Source: Sulfobacillus thermosulfidooxidans DSM 9293 (GTDB lineage Bacteria > Bacillota > Sulfobacillia > Sulfobacillales > Sulfobacillaceae). From it: DNA of 64,000 nt. Positions 56,295 through 64,000 of this stretch are shown one piece after another. The notes beneath the pieces are model-generated. The model was not told the origin of the DNA and made no database searches. It saw only the letters and a program-made list of their open reading frames with translations. The stretch covers positions 124,001-188,000 of the forward strand of contig NZ_FWWY01000002.1 of NCBI RefSeq assembly GCF_900176145.1, in the 5' to 3' direction. The position numbers and the translations under genes were made by a program. How positions within the stretch are numbered: the stretch's first letter is position 1; every line of letters starts with the position of its first letter.

Positions 56295-58052
56295 CTACGG
56301 CACGCGCTGCGGAGCGGGAGCCGGTTGGGTCGCCTGTTCCCAGGTGTGGACCGCGGCATGTAAGGCCGCTTGTGCTTGGCGGTCGCGGTCAATGACGGCT
56401 TGCGGCACTCGCGAGGCGGGCTGGGGATAAACCCCTTTTTCGGCCGCCGCATTTAGGACATCGAAGGGGTCGGCCCACCACATGGGCATCAGGAGTTTCT
56501 CCATGCCGGGAATGGGGGTCGCTAATTCGCCGGTCGCGACGCCGCGAAGCCGGGAGGTGGGATCGGCGGTTTCCGTTTTCCATAAGAAGTAGACGCCCTG
56601 GTCGGGATCAAACCCGTAATGCCATTGCGGGGTCGCCGGACCTTCCGGCACGACGGGGCCTTGCGCCGCTGCCTGAACCAGGGAGACCAGACGCTGGGGA
56701 TGCACTTCGGGCCAGGTCGGGGGAAACCACGCGGGATGCTGCCCGAATTGCGCGATGGCGGCGTCGACGCGGTGCACAAAGGCGTCGACCTGATCGGGAG
56801 CGATCGCTTGGCGCCAGAGCGGCGCAAATTTGTCCACCGTGCGCCACCGCGTCACCCGCTGCCCGCTGTCATCGACCGTGGTTTCCCGTTTGGCTTTCGT
56901 CAGCGTCGCCATCCACGGCCCGTCGGGATCGTCGGGCGGTTCGACCAATAACCGCATTTTCTGTGCTGGAAAATCGCGGATAGTCTTGAGATGGCGCGGG
57001 GGTAAGAAATCGGCCAAGGTGTCTCGCCAAGAGTCCTTCAAGGGACCTGTGGCCGTGGCATCGAGGGCCTTGGCAAAAAAGCGGTCCGTGACCCGGGCCA
57101 GCAGTCGGTCGGTGTCATCCGCCGCCGTCGGAAGCACGTATTGCCGACTGGCCTGATCCAGCGCGGTTTTCCAAGCGCCGGCGAAAAAGCGCAGATCCGC
57201 GGCGGTTGTGGGCCACTCGGGATGGTCGACGGCGGGACAGCTGAACCAGACCACCGCCTCATCGGGCGGCTTGTCAGTCCGCGCCAAGGTCATCTGCACG
57301 GGTTGATCGACGGGTTGCGCAATGGTCAGCGTATAGGGCCCCCACGAGGATAAGGCGATCTCGTCATACGACAGATAGGCTTGATCCGTGGGAATCGTCG
57401 GGCGATCCGCGGTCCGATACAGACGCGCCTGGTCGACCAGATCGGCCCACGCAGTCACCGGAGTTTGCCCGATGTGGTCCGCGAGCACATCCATGACCGC
57501 CGCATGTTCAGCCCCGGCCACCGAGGACGGTACCTCCGCGTCATAGAGGCTGACGGGCGGTAGCGTATCGGTCCGCCACAGCGTCATCCGCGCCTGATCG
57601 TGGCCGGGCTGCCAAATCGTTTCGAGCACACAGGCGCGATCGGGATCAGGCTGCGAAAACAACCGCAGAGGCGGGAGAACTGCGTCGTCTCCTTCTGGGA
57701 GAGGGGCCTCCGGGGCGGGATGTTGCCAGAGCGTGTCACAATAGGTGCGGAGGGCTTCCCGTTCGGCGGGGTCGGAGCCGAGAGGCGGCAGCGGATCGCG
57801 CTGGAGCGCTTGCGCCATGTGAAAATGTTGGGTACCCGCCGCGAGAAAGGCGGTCGGCGTGGCCGGTTGGGTCTGTTGCCAGACGGGAGCCGATCCGGCC
57901 AGTTGGGTGGTCCACGGGGCGAAATCGTCGGGGGAAGCGTCCGGATGCCGCACGGTCGGCCACAATTCGGTCTGGATGCGGTGGGTCGCGGCGTCCCACG
58001 TGGTAATCAACCGCCATGAATCAAGTTGCGTTTCGAGATCAAATGATGCCAC
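56295..58052 (-). CDS. Large hypothetical protein, 585 aa
   Basis: Not recognised. Soluble, Trp/Pro/Asp-rich with no spans or signal peptide; repeated beta-like phrases (QARMTLWRTDTLPPVSLYDA, VQMTLARTDKPPDEAVVWF) suggest an internal duplication of a domain of about 100 residues. A GTG start at 58052 follows AAGGAGGCTTATTATT. It lies between a disrupted helicase gene and the relaxosome/VirD4 genes, so a role in DNA processing is plausible, but no catalytic motif for a relaxase (such as HUH) is visible. Confidence 0.7.
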   Translation of the reverse strand: MASFDLETQLDSWRLITTWDAATHRIQTELWPTVRHPDASPDDFAPWTTQLAGSAPVWQQTQPATPTAFLAAGTQHFHMAQALQRDPLPPLGSDPAEREALRTYCDTLWQHPAPEAPLPEGDDAVLPPLRLFSQPDPDRACVLETIWQPGHDQARMTLWRTDTLPPVSLYDAEVPSSVAGAEHAAVMDVLADHIGQTPVTAWADLVDQARLYRTADRPTIPTDQAYLSYDEIALSSWGPYTLTIAQPVDQPVQMTLARTDKPPDEAVVWFSCPAVDHPEWPTTAADLRFFAGAWKTALDQASRQYVLPTAADDTDRLLARVTDRFFAKALDATATGPLKDSWRDTLADFLPPRHLKTIRDFPAQKMRLLVEPPDDPDGPWMATLTKAKRETTVDDSGQRVTRWRTVDKFAPLWRQAIAPDQVDAFVHRVDAAIAQFGQHPAWFPPTWPEVHPQRLVSLVQAAAQGPVVPEGPATPQWHYGFDPDQGVYFLWKTETADPTSRLRGVATGELATPIPGMEKLLMPMWWADPFDVLNAAAEKGVYPQPASRVPQAVIDRDRQAQAALHAAVHTWEQATQPAPAPQRVP

Positions 58053-58067
58053 AATAATAAGCCTCCT

Positions 58068-59442
58068 TTACGGGGATGAGGGAGCGGATGACGACGCGGC
58101 ATCCGCCGGCGCATCACGGGCGCCATGCGCACTAATCAGCGTCGACGCCTCCTGCCGGGTCAACCCCTCCGGAATCGGAATCTGATGGGCGGCGAGCCAC
58201 CGGCGTTGTTTCGCCGTCGCGGGTTGGTGATCCGTGGCGTCGCGAATCAACCGAGAGGCGGCCTCTTGGGTTAAGGTGGCCGGATCATACGGAATGTGGA
58301 GACGATCCAGAATCGCTTGTTGTTTGGGGGAGACGCGCCGCGATCGCCAGGCGGCATCTTTGGCGGCATAGCCTGTCCACTTTTGCGCCCGAACCCAATC
58401 TTCTGCTAAGCCTTGAGCATAGGCAAAGGGCAGCGGTTGATCACTGAGGCGTGTGCGCTGACGATGGTCGAACAACCACACCTCAAAGAGTTCGGAACCC
58501 AACGGCCGGCATTGAATGCGAATATTCGGGCCCGCTTCCAGCCACGGTCCGTCGACATCGGGATGCCAGACAAAGGGCGAGGTGCCTAAGAGATCCCACG
58601 GCAAGGGAATGAGATCGACCCGTCCCGCAATGTCGGCCGGCTCGTGATCGGCACGGATCGGCGGCGCGTCAGCGCGCCGTTTCCGCGGTTTCTGCGCGGG
58701 ATCGGGTTGGGCAATCAGATCCAGCGTACAGGTCGATAAAGAATGCTGGCGGTCGGTGACATCCAGCACCAAACAATCGGTTTTGCCGGGATGGGGCCGG
58801 AGGCCCCGCCCCACCATTTGGATGTACAGCCCGGGTGACATCGTGGGCCGCGCCATCACCAAACAATTGACGGCGGGTTCGTCCCACCCTTCGGTGAGGA
58901 TAGTACAGTTCACCAGCACTTGAATCTGGCGATCGTGAAACGCCTGCAAACGGCGCCGGCGTTCCGTTAACGGCAAGGATCCGGCAATCCAATCGGCCGC
59001 GATGCCCGCGGTTTGAAACGCCTCCGCCAAATGGCGGGCGTGCGCGACGTTGACGGCAAAGACGACGGTATGGCGGTCAGCGGCATGTTTTTGCCAGGTT
59101 TCCACAATTAAGGTATTGCGGCCGGGGGTATCGACGGCCAAGGCCAAATCGGCTTCGTCGAAATCGGTCTGGGTGGGATCCGGCAAGGCCACAGGCGAAT
59201 AGACCCGGAGGCCCCGAATCGGCGCGAGATAGCCGAGGGGAATCAAATCGGCAATCTCTTTGCGGTAGGCCACGGTATCGAAAAATTGGTGTAACGATTG
59301 CCCATCGGTCCGAAAGGGGGTGGCCGTAATGCCGAGCAGCACACGGGACGCCGGGGCGGTCGCGCGATCGAGATCCAACGCGGCGAGCAACCGTTGATAG
59401 GTGACCGCGCCAATATGATGGCGATTCCGCCCCCCAAATTTG
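58068..59442 (-). pseudogene. Superfamily 2 helicase, C-terminal part, separated by an IS3 insertion
   Basis: DEAD/ResIII-type helicase, downstream half. Visible are FGGRNRHHIGAVTYQRLLAA, motif III-like LLGITATPFRTDG, motif IV region TVVFAVNVAHARHLAEAF, motif V NCTILTEGWDEPAVNCLV, and motif VI MSPGLYIQMVGRGLRPHPG. The C-terminal 200 residues hold basic helices (KQQAILDRLHIP; AKQRRWLAAHQIP repeats). Its 5' half (motifs Ia-II) is at 60843-61244. A start in the IS end (ATG 59447) could allow a motif VI fragment to be made, but the ATPase would be incomplete. Confidence 0.85.
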
Positions 59443-59567
59443 GACATTTGCGATCTCTTTCACGCGGATACGCATTGGGACATCCTATCAGCCCTACGGG
59501 CTGGGACTGGGGGACAGGGCCAGGGCGTCACCTCGCCCCTGTCCCCCAGTGCAAAAGTCTCGCTCTT

Positions 59568-60518
59568 CTATACTCTGACGGGCATCCAGGTCGCTTGCCC
59601 TCCCGCGACCCGTTTTCGCATCGTCGCCGGGGACCAAAATTCTAGGCTCCCATGCAGCCGATCTTGGTTATAAAAGGCAATCCATCGCGTTATGGCCGCA
59701 TAGGCCTCGCCATATGTGGCAAATTCTTGAGTGAGACACTCGCGCTCCAACTGAGCATGCCACGACTCCATCAAGGCGTTTTTATTCGGCGTGGCCACCG
59801 GAATGCGTTCATGTTCCAGACCATAGGTGGCACAAGCCGTTTCGAATGCCTCGGCGATAAACTGGGGGCCATTGTCGGTCCGCAGAACGGGAGGCGTCTG
59901 CCATTCCGATTGACGCTGGATCACCGCGTGTTTTAGGGTTCGCACAACATCCGTCGCCTGACAATGGAGTCCCATGTGGTAGGCAATAATCATGCGGTCA
60001 CACACATCGATAATGGCTTGGAGATATAAAAACCGATCCTCACCCGCAATATACACATAGGTAATGTCCGTTTGCCAGAGCTGATTGGGAGCCGTAATGA
60101 TGCGGTTCCGCGCCAGCCGGCGCGGATGCCGGATGCGGCGTTTTCGCTGAGGCCATAATAAGTGCCACTGTCGAAGGAGGCGATACACCTTTTTGACACG
60201 AATCTGTAGATGATAGCGTCGTCGCAAGACCCATGTGATTTTATGATACCCATAGGCCGCATTTTCCGTCGTCAGAATATCGGTAATCCAGTCCATAATC
60301 TGGCCATCGGCGATTTTCTGGCCATTTTGTGTGACGCTGTATCCTCGCGGAGGTCGACCCGGCGCCTGATGGCGCCGATCCGGTTCCCGATGGCGTTGGC
60401 GATGACGCCACGCATAAAAGGTAGCCCGTGAAAGGCGAATCGTCGCACACCATCGGCGAAGGGGCACCTGAGGAGCGCGGTGATGCCAATCCATCACGTG
60501 TTCACACAATTCTGTCAC
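59568..60518 (-). CDS. IS3-family OrfB transposase, 316 aa
   Basis: Catalytic rve/integrase-type subunit with all three acidic residues: WQTDITYVYIAGEDRFLYLQ (first Asp near residue 150), VLRTDNGPQFIAEAFETACA (second Asp near 213), and NALMESWHAQLEREC with Glu near 249. The N-terminal HTH_21 helix set precedes (AYGYHKITWVLRRRYHL). Intact. Its start overlaps the orfA stop by four bases, so it is read by coupling or -1 shift. Confidence 0.95.
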   Translation of the reverse strand: MTELCEHVMDWHHRAPQVPLRRWCATIRLSRATFYAWRHRQRHREPDRRHQAPGRPPRGYSVTQNGQKIADGQIMDWITDILTTENAAYGYHKITWVLRRRYHLQIRVKKVYRLLRQWHLLWPQRKRRIRHPRRLARNRIITAPNQLWQTDITYVYIAGEDRFLYLQAIIDVCDRMIIAYHMGLHCQATDVVRTLKHAVIQRQSEWQTPPVLRTDNGPQFIAEAFETACATYGLEHERIPVATPNKNALMESWHAQLERECLTQEFATYGEAYAAITRWIAFYNQDRLHGSLEFWSPATMRKRVAGGQATWMPVRV

Positions 60519-60784
60519 GGACGGATCCCCTTTTTTTGCAGCAGATCTTGAAGCATAGCAATCTGCAGATCTTTTTCCCCGAGTAATTTCTTTAATCGTT
60601 CATTTTCGTCTACCAGACTCATGAGATCGTGGGGATGGTGGGCCGCCTTCATCGCCTCACGCACCCAGCGACGCACCATGGATGGACTCAGCTGATGACG
60701 ACGAGCGACTAATGTCGCATTTTGCGTGTCTTGAGCTTCTTGAACAATCTGTTGCTTGAATTCCGGTGAATAGGTTTGACTCAT
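60515..60784 (-). CDS. IS3-family OrfA, 89 aa
   Basis: DNA-binding subunit: MSQTYSPEFKQQIVQEAQDT, then helix-turn-helix NATLVARRHQLSPSMVRRWV and the leucine-zipper coil SLVDENERLKKLLGEKDLQI. ATG 60784 is used, with GAGGAGAGAGTGTGCACG upstream. Overlaps orfB by four bases. Intact. Confidence 0.93.
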   Translation of the reverse strand: MSQTYSPEFKQQIVQEAQDTQNATLVARRHQLSPSMVRRWVREAMKAAHHPHDLMSLVDENERLKKLLGEKDLQIAMLQDLLQKKGIRP

Positions 60785-60842
60785 CGTGCACACTCTCTCC
60801 TCTGAACTGATAATTATCCTACCAGGAGAGATCGCGATTGTC

Positions 60843-61244
60843 TCGTCTTCTTAAGGGGCTTAAAAGATGGCTTTCGTCCACAATCACCAGCCGAAAGGGA
60901 TCGGTCTGATCCGTCGTGAGCAGCGCGTGCAGCCGGGCGGGGCGGGCGAGCGTTTGGATCGACGCCACGACATACCGGGCGGTTTCGCCATGTTCTGCCC
61001 CTTGCACAATGCCGATCTGATCCGGCGGCACAAAGAGCGCCAGTTTTTGCACCGATTGCTTGACGAGCTCGTCGCGGTTGACCACCATCAGGACCCGCCC
61101 TTTGGTCTGCTGCGCCAAATGGGCGGCGATCACGGTTTTCCCCGCGCCCGTGGCCAAGACGCACAAGATCCGCCGTTGGCCCTGGAGGGCGGCGGATCGG
61201 ACGGCTTGCACCGCTTCTTGTTGGTAAGGCCGTAGGGCGAGCAA
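60843..61244 (-). pseudogene. Superfamily 2 helicase, N-terminal part
   Basis: Start is TTG 61244, after GGAGGTGATCCCTG. Motif Q/I: LRPYQQEAVQAVRSAALQGQ, then Walker A ILCVLATGAGKTVIAAHLAQ; motif Ia LMVVNRDELVKQSVQKL; Ib/Ic VVASIQTLARPARL; motif II LVIVDESHLLSPLRRR. The frame then runs into the IS3-family element (last nine residues are IS-encoded) and stops at 60819. Joining with 58068-59442 restores a helicase of about 590 residues. Inactive as it stands. Confidence 0.85.
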
Positions 61245-61280
61245 CAGGGATCACCTCCTCTCTGTATGCCAACGCAGAAC

Positions 61281-62135
61281 TTAGCGTGAATGGGGTATCA
61301 AGAAATCGCCTTGAGCGGGCGTTTGCGGCAAGTCTTGGGATAAATCTTGGGGCGCGACCGCGTAAAAACTTTGTTGAATTTGCCAGGATGAGCTATTCAC
61401 GGGCGCTGACACCGCAAACCCCACGAAATGACCATTGGGCAGCGAGACTTTGTCAAATCCTGCATCTTGGAGATTTTTCCAATGAATAGGCACATAGGTG
61501 GTAATGGATAAGGAGGCGGGGAGCCCATAAGCCGCTGGAGAATAATAGGCGACAATCGCCACCGGATTGCCGACATTGCCCGTAATCGTATTCCAGGGAA
61601 TGGTATTGCCCAATGTGGGCGTTTCGGTCACACCTTGTTGCATCAGCATCGCGTAATGCATCGCCCGGAATAACGGTTGGGGGACTTTGCTGGCCACGGC
61701 GCTCGGAATGGTCGTCACCTGATTCGAAAAGTGTTGCCAGTGGACCGCGTGATTTTTTTGAACAACCGCATAGTAAAACTGTTGATGAACCGCCAGAGGT
61801 TCAAACACCAAGACACTATGAGCGGGAAACCCCCATTGGGAGGACACCGGAACAATGTCTAAGGGCCCAATTCGGTCATGTAGTTGTTGGGCTAATTGGT
61901 GTTGTAACGCCGAGCTCCACGCGGCCGATCCAAAAGGATCCGATGTCGGAATCCCAGATGGAGACGCTGAAGACGGGGCCGTCTGGGCACTGGACGACTG
62001 AGTCCGAGTCGAGGACGTCTGATGCACCACGTGATGATGCGTTGAAGCGGCTTGCGACGCGCCACATCCGGTTAATAGGCCACTGACGCTAATAACGCTC
62101 AACACCGTGAGAGAAGAGGACTTTGTTAGTTTCAT
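61281..62135 (-). CDS. Lipoprotein, 284 aa, of the conjugation locus
   Basis: Signal sequence MKLTKSSSLTVLSVISVSGL with lipobox GLLTGCGAS (Cys near residue 24). A Ser/Thr/His-rich linker of 50 residues leads to a mostly beta domain, with Tyr-rich strands (HQQFYYAVVQKNHAVHWQHF, AIVAYYSPAAYGLPASLSIT). Anchored outside the membrane. ATG 62135 (nine codons into the longer frame) follows AAAGGTGTTCTCATTCACT. It follows a lytic transglycosylase gene on the same strand, so it may be part of the mating-pair apparatus. Confidence 0.75.
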   Translation of the reverse strand: MKLTKSSSLTVLSVISVSGLLTGCGASQAASTHHHVVHQTSSTRTQSSSAQTAPSSASPSGIPTSDPFGSAAWSSALQHQLAQQLHDRIGPLDIVPVSSQWGFPAHSVLVFEPLAVHQQFYYAVVQKNHAVHWQHFSNQVTTIPSAVASKVPQPLFRAMHYAMLMQQGVTETPTLGNTIPWNTITGNVGNPVAIVAYYSPAAYGLPASLSITTYVPIHWKNLQDAGFDKVSLPNGHFVGFAVSAPVNSSSWQIQQSFYAVAPQDLSQDLPQTPAQGDFLIPHSR

Positions 62136-62175
62136 AGTGAATGAGAACACCTTTCTTAACAATGTCGGAATGGGA

Positions 62176-63657
62176 TTACGACGAGGCCAACGGTCCGCTC
62201 AGGTGTTCATCCTGAGCCGCGGCCTGGGCATAAGCATAAACCGTGTTGGCGTATTGGGCCAAGCTTAAGCTGTTACCCGCTTGCGGATCCGGCACCACAT
62301 TTGCTAACAACGATTGTCCGGCACTCCACGACATCCCCGGACTCACGCCGGCGTCTTCAACGGCTCCGGCGCCACCATAATACGCAGCGGAAGCCAAGCG
62401 CCACGAATGAAACGTGCGATAGTTGTCAGCCAAAAGTTCCGCTCCGAGAGTGAGGTTGACTTGGGGATTTTCCCGCGCTCCCGGATACCAGCCGGGCAAA
62501 CTTTGAGCGGTTTGCGGTTCCAGTTGCATGAGGCCCAAAGCTCCGCCGAAAGGATTGGCGAGATTGGCAACTGCGCCGGGATTGCCACCGGATTCTTCGA
62601 GCATTTCGCCCGCAATCCAAGCCGGGGGGACACCTGTGTGGTGACTGGCCTGAAGAATATCGGGCCACCATTGAGTGACGGCTGCTCGGACCGAGGCTGG
62701 GGAATAAGACGGAGGCAGGGTTCCTCCTCCACCTCCGATCGTAAATCCGGTCGAACTCGGTAAGGTCACCGAAACCGAAAAGGTGGGCCAATGCGCCGTA
62801 ATGGTGACCGGATGTTGCGCATTGACAATCACATCCGCGCCAAACACTTCAGCGTGCGGCCACGCGGGCACGGCAGATCCGGACGGCAAGAGGGAGGACA
62901 GCATCGGCCCGTTATACCCATCCGATTGAATCGTCATTGACGTGGGTGGGGAAACCATCGACACGGCAATGTCATTCGGCGTACAGACTTGTTTGCCATG
63001 AATCCACGTACAGGTGGGCGGTTTCCACGGCACGGCGACCGGTTGGCCCACCGGCGCCGAGCCAATCGCTAAGACCCATGTTTTGGTGCGCGTGCCCGAC
63101 GGATAGTGCCACTGACCGTTCTGCCACCCCGTGACGGGCCAGGCCGCGACCATCGGAGTGGTGGATAAGGTGATAATATCCTGTTTGACGGTGTCGATAA
63201 AGCTGGCTGGAGGCTGATCACGCGTGCTAGCGAATTGGGCCAAGCTGTGGCTCTTATAGCGATGCGCGGCCCAGGCCGCGGCCAGCTTGGGAACGGCACT
63301 GTTAAAGTCTGTCAAAGGATGGCCGGTCAACGCCGGATTATAGGACGCAAACAGTCCGTGTCCATGGGTTTGATTCGCTAAGACCGCACCGTTCGATAAG
63401 GCTTGCACCACACTAATCCAGACACTATTCGGAATCGTGGTGTACAGCTGGTTGGCCGTGACGACATGGGTCGACAGGTTGATCCACTGGTCGGAAAACG
63501 CAGGGCTATCGGGAAACGGCGGGGGATCGGAGGTTTGATGCAAAGCGAGCCCGCCGATGAGCATGAGAGCCGGTGCGAGGATGACAAATAACAAAGGCAA
63601 TCCCACAAGTCCCCCGCCGCCCACCGCGGCGATCAGCCAGAGAGGTTTTTTGGTCAT
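62176..63657 (-). CDS. Lytic transglycosylase, VirB1-like, 493 aa
   Basis: Opens peptidoglycan for the transfer apparatus. One N-terminal span (GLPLLFVILAPALMLIGGLA), then about 280 residues of extracellular stem with a CTWIHGKQVC disulfide loop, and a C-terminal SLT-type domain: PPAWIAGEMLEESGGNPGAV (catalytic Glu near residue 350), GALGLMQLEPQTAQSLPGWY, NLTLGAELLADNYR, ASAAYYGGAGAV. Anchored outside the cell membrane. ATG 63657 (MTKKPLW) follows AAAGGACTTCCTGGA. It is coupled by position with the downstream lipoprotein. Confidence 0.9.
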   Translation of the reverse strand: MTKKPLWLIAAVGGGGLVGLPLLFVILAPALMLIGGLALHQTSDPPPFPDSPAFSDQWINLSTHVVTANQLYTTIPNSVWISVVQALSNGAVLANQTHGHGLFASYNPALTGHPLTDFNSAVPKLAAAWAAHRYKSHSLAQFASTRDQPPASFIDTVKQDIITLSTTPMVAAWPVTGWQNGQWHYPSGTRTKTWVLAIGSAPVGQPVAVPWKPPTCTWIHGKQVCTPNDIAVSMVSPPTSMTIQSDGYNGPMLSSLLPSGSAVPAWPHAEVFGADVIVNAQHPVTITAHWPTFSVSVTLPSSTGFTIGGGGGTLPPSYSPASVRAAVTQWWPDILQASHHTGVPPAWIAGEMLEESGGNPGAVANLANPFGGALGLMQLEPQTAQSLPGWYPGARENPQVNLTLGAELLADNYRTFHSWRLASAAYYGGAGAVEDAGVSPGMSWSAGQSLLANVVPDPQAGNSLSLAQYANTVYAYAQAAAQDEHLSGPLASS

Positions 63658-63680
63658 TCCAGGAAGTCCTTTCGGCAAAC

Positions 63681-64000
63681 TTAGCGGGGAATGGAGTAGG
63701 GAAACGCGAAGAATTCCGGAAAGACCGTTTGCACGCGCTGGATAGCTTGCACCCGTTGAGCGCGCGAAGTGTGGGTCGGAAAGCCTAAAAACACAAAGGG
63801 CGATGACACAACAACGGCCTCCGCTTGCGCAATGCGGCGAATGATGCGCCGCAAATGAGGGACCGGCCGCGATCCACTCCGGACTACGACTTCCTCGGGT
63901 GAGGTGATGTGACGGATGAACAAGGCTTGGAGTTCCTGCTGATAACGCGGATGATACGCTAAGGTATGACGCAACGTGGACGGCCCATAGACCGTCAGCA
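63681..64000 (-). CDS. Partial hypothetical protein, C-terminal end (5' beyond window)
   Basis: Frame open to the window edge; about 105 residues visible. The nearest in-window start is a TTG (63974) without a ribosome site, and the frame continues upstream of it (LTVYGPSTLRHTLAYHPRYQ). A hydrophobic strand is followed by FVFLGFPTHTSRAQRVQAIQ. It lies just upstream of the lytic transglycosylase on the same strand. Family not recognised; possibly a further transfer-locus component. Confidence 0.6.
   Translation of the reverse strand, partial: LTVYGPSTLRHTLAYHPRYQQELQALFIRHITSPEEVVVRSGSRPVPHLRRIIRRIAQAEAVVVSSPFVFLGFPTHTSRAQRVQAIQRVQTVFPEFFAFPYSIPR

Larger units (their letters stand above)
59443..60842 (-). 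mobile_element. Complete IS3-family element inside the helicase gene
   Basis: Carries orfA and full-length orfB. The ends are imperfect inverted repeats: GGACATTTGCGATCTCTTTC at the low end and, reversed, GACAATCGCGATCTCTCC at the high end. Inside the low end lie two hairpins, including GGGGGACAGGG/CCCTGTCCCCC at about 59512-59548, which may insulate transcription. No target duplication is clear at the two breakpoints. It splits a helicase between LRRR and KFGGRN. Confidence 0.85.

Noticed and set aside
1-64000. tRNA or rRNA genes
   Set aside because: No cloverleaf with GGTTC-type arm or rRNA-like segment was noticed by eye; a covariance search was not possible here.

Overview
This window looks like a large piece of a conjugative plasmid or plasmid-derived integrative element from a Firmicute. 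Evidence is the strong AGGAGG-type ribosome sites, frequent ATG/GTG/TTG starts, a PrgI/VirB4/VirB6 Gram-positive type IV secretion set, a ParM-type partition locus, a replication-relaxation protein and a DUF805 protein. Moderately high GC, many Trp/His-rich orphan proteins and Cys-rich secreted proteins would fit an acidophilic genus such as Sulfobacillus, but that is inference. Almost every gene lies on the minus strand, so transcription runs from high to low coordinates. The exceptions are two transposases (2-1891, 3193-4458) and one small cysteine-motif gene (50875-51105).

Layout. 1-4.5 kb: the end of a Tn3-family transposon that cuts a sigma-factor gene, then an IS256-family element. 4.5-16 kb: small accessory genes, including a zinc-ribbon protein, a Panacea-like protein, DUF4326, ssb and two tandem paralogues that share one leader hairpin with ssb, a stand-alone sigma region 4 protein, a DUF6166-like protein and an EAL-domain protein. 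A gene-poor stretch (6.7-7.5 kb) holds repeats and hairpins. 15.9-21.9 kb: plasmid maintenance, with a RHH protein (ParR candidate), a palindrome array, ParM, an eight-copy 22-bp iteron array, a replication-relaxation protein and a 1038-aa membrane ATPase of the conjugative coupling type. 22-25.6 kb: a lipoprotein, an IS605/omega-RNA-like structured remnant, DUF805 and a frameshifted membrane protein.

25.6-42.3 kb: a Tad/Flp-type pilus locus, with secreted Cys-rich and Y_Y_Y-like proteins, prepilin peptidase, CpaB, TadE/TadG-like proteins, a pilin candidate, TadC, TadB, TadA, a thioredoxin-like protein and TadZ/CpaE. It contains an IS3 remnant fused in frame to a second TadG-like gene. 42.3-64 kb: the conjugation machinery, with VirB2-like pilin, VirB4, a VirB4 N-domain-like protein, PrgI, VirB6-like protein, CHC2 primase, VirD4, two small RHH proteins, a lytic transglycosylase and a lipoprotein. 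Large orphan proteins are interspersed, and a superfamily 2 helicase gene is split by an intact IS3-family element.

Working model (inference): one element carries its own replication and partition, a Gram-positive T4SS, and a complete Tad pilus adjoining it that may serve as attachment or mating-pair apparatus. The TadG-like tip proteins occur in at least two versions with a shared stem and different ends.
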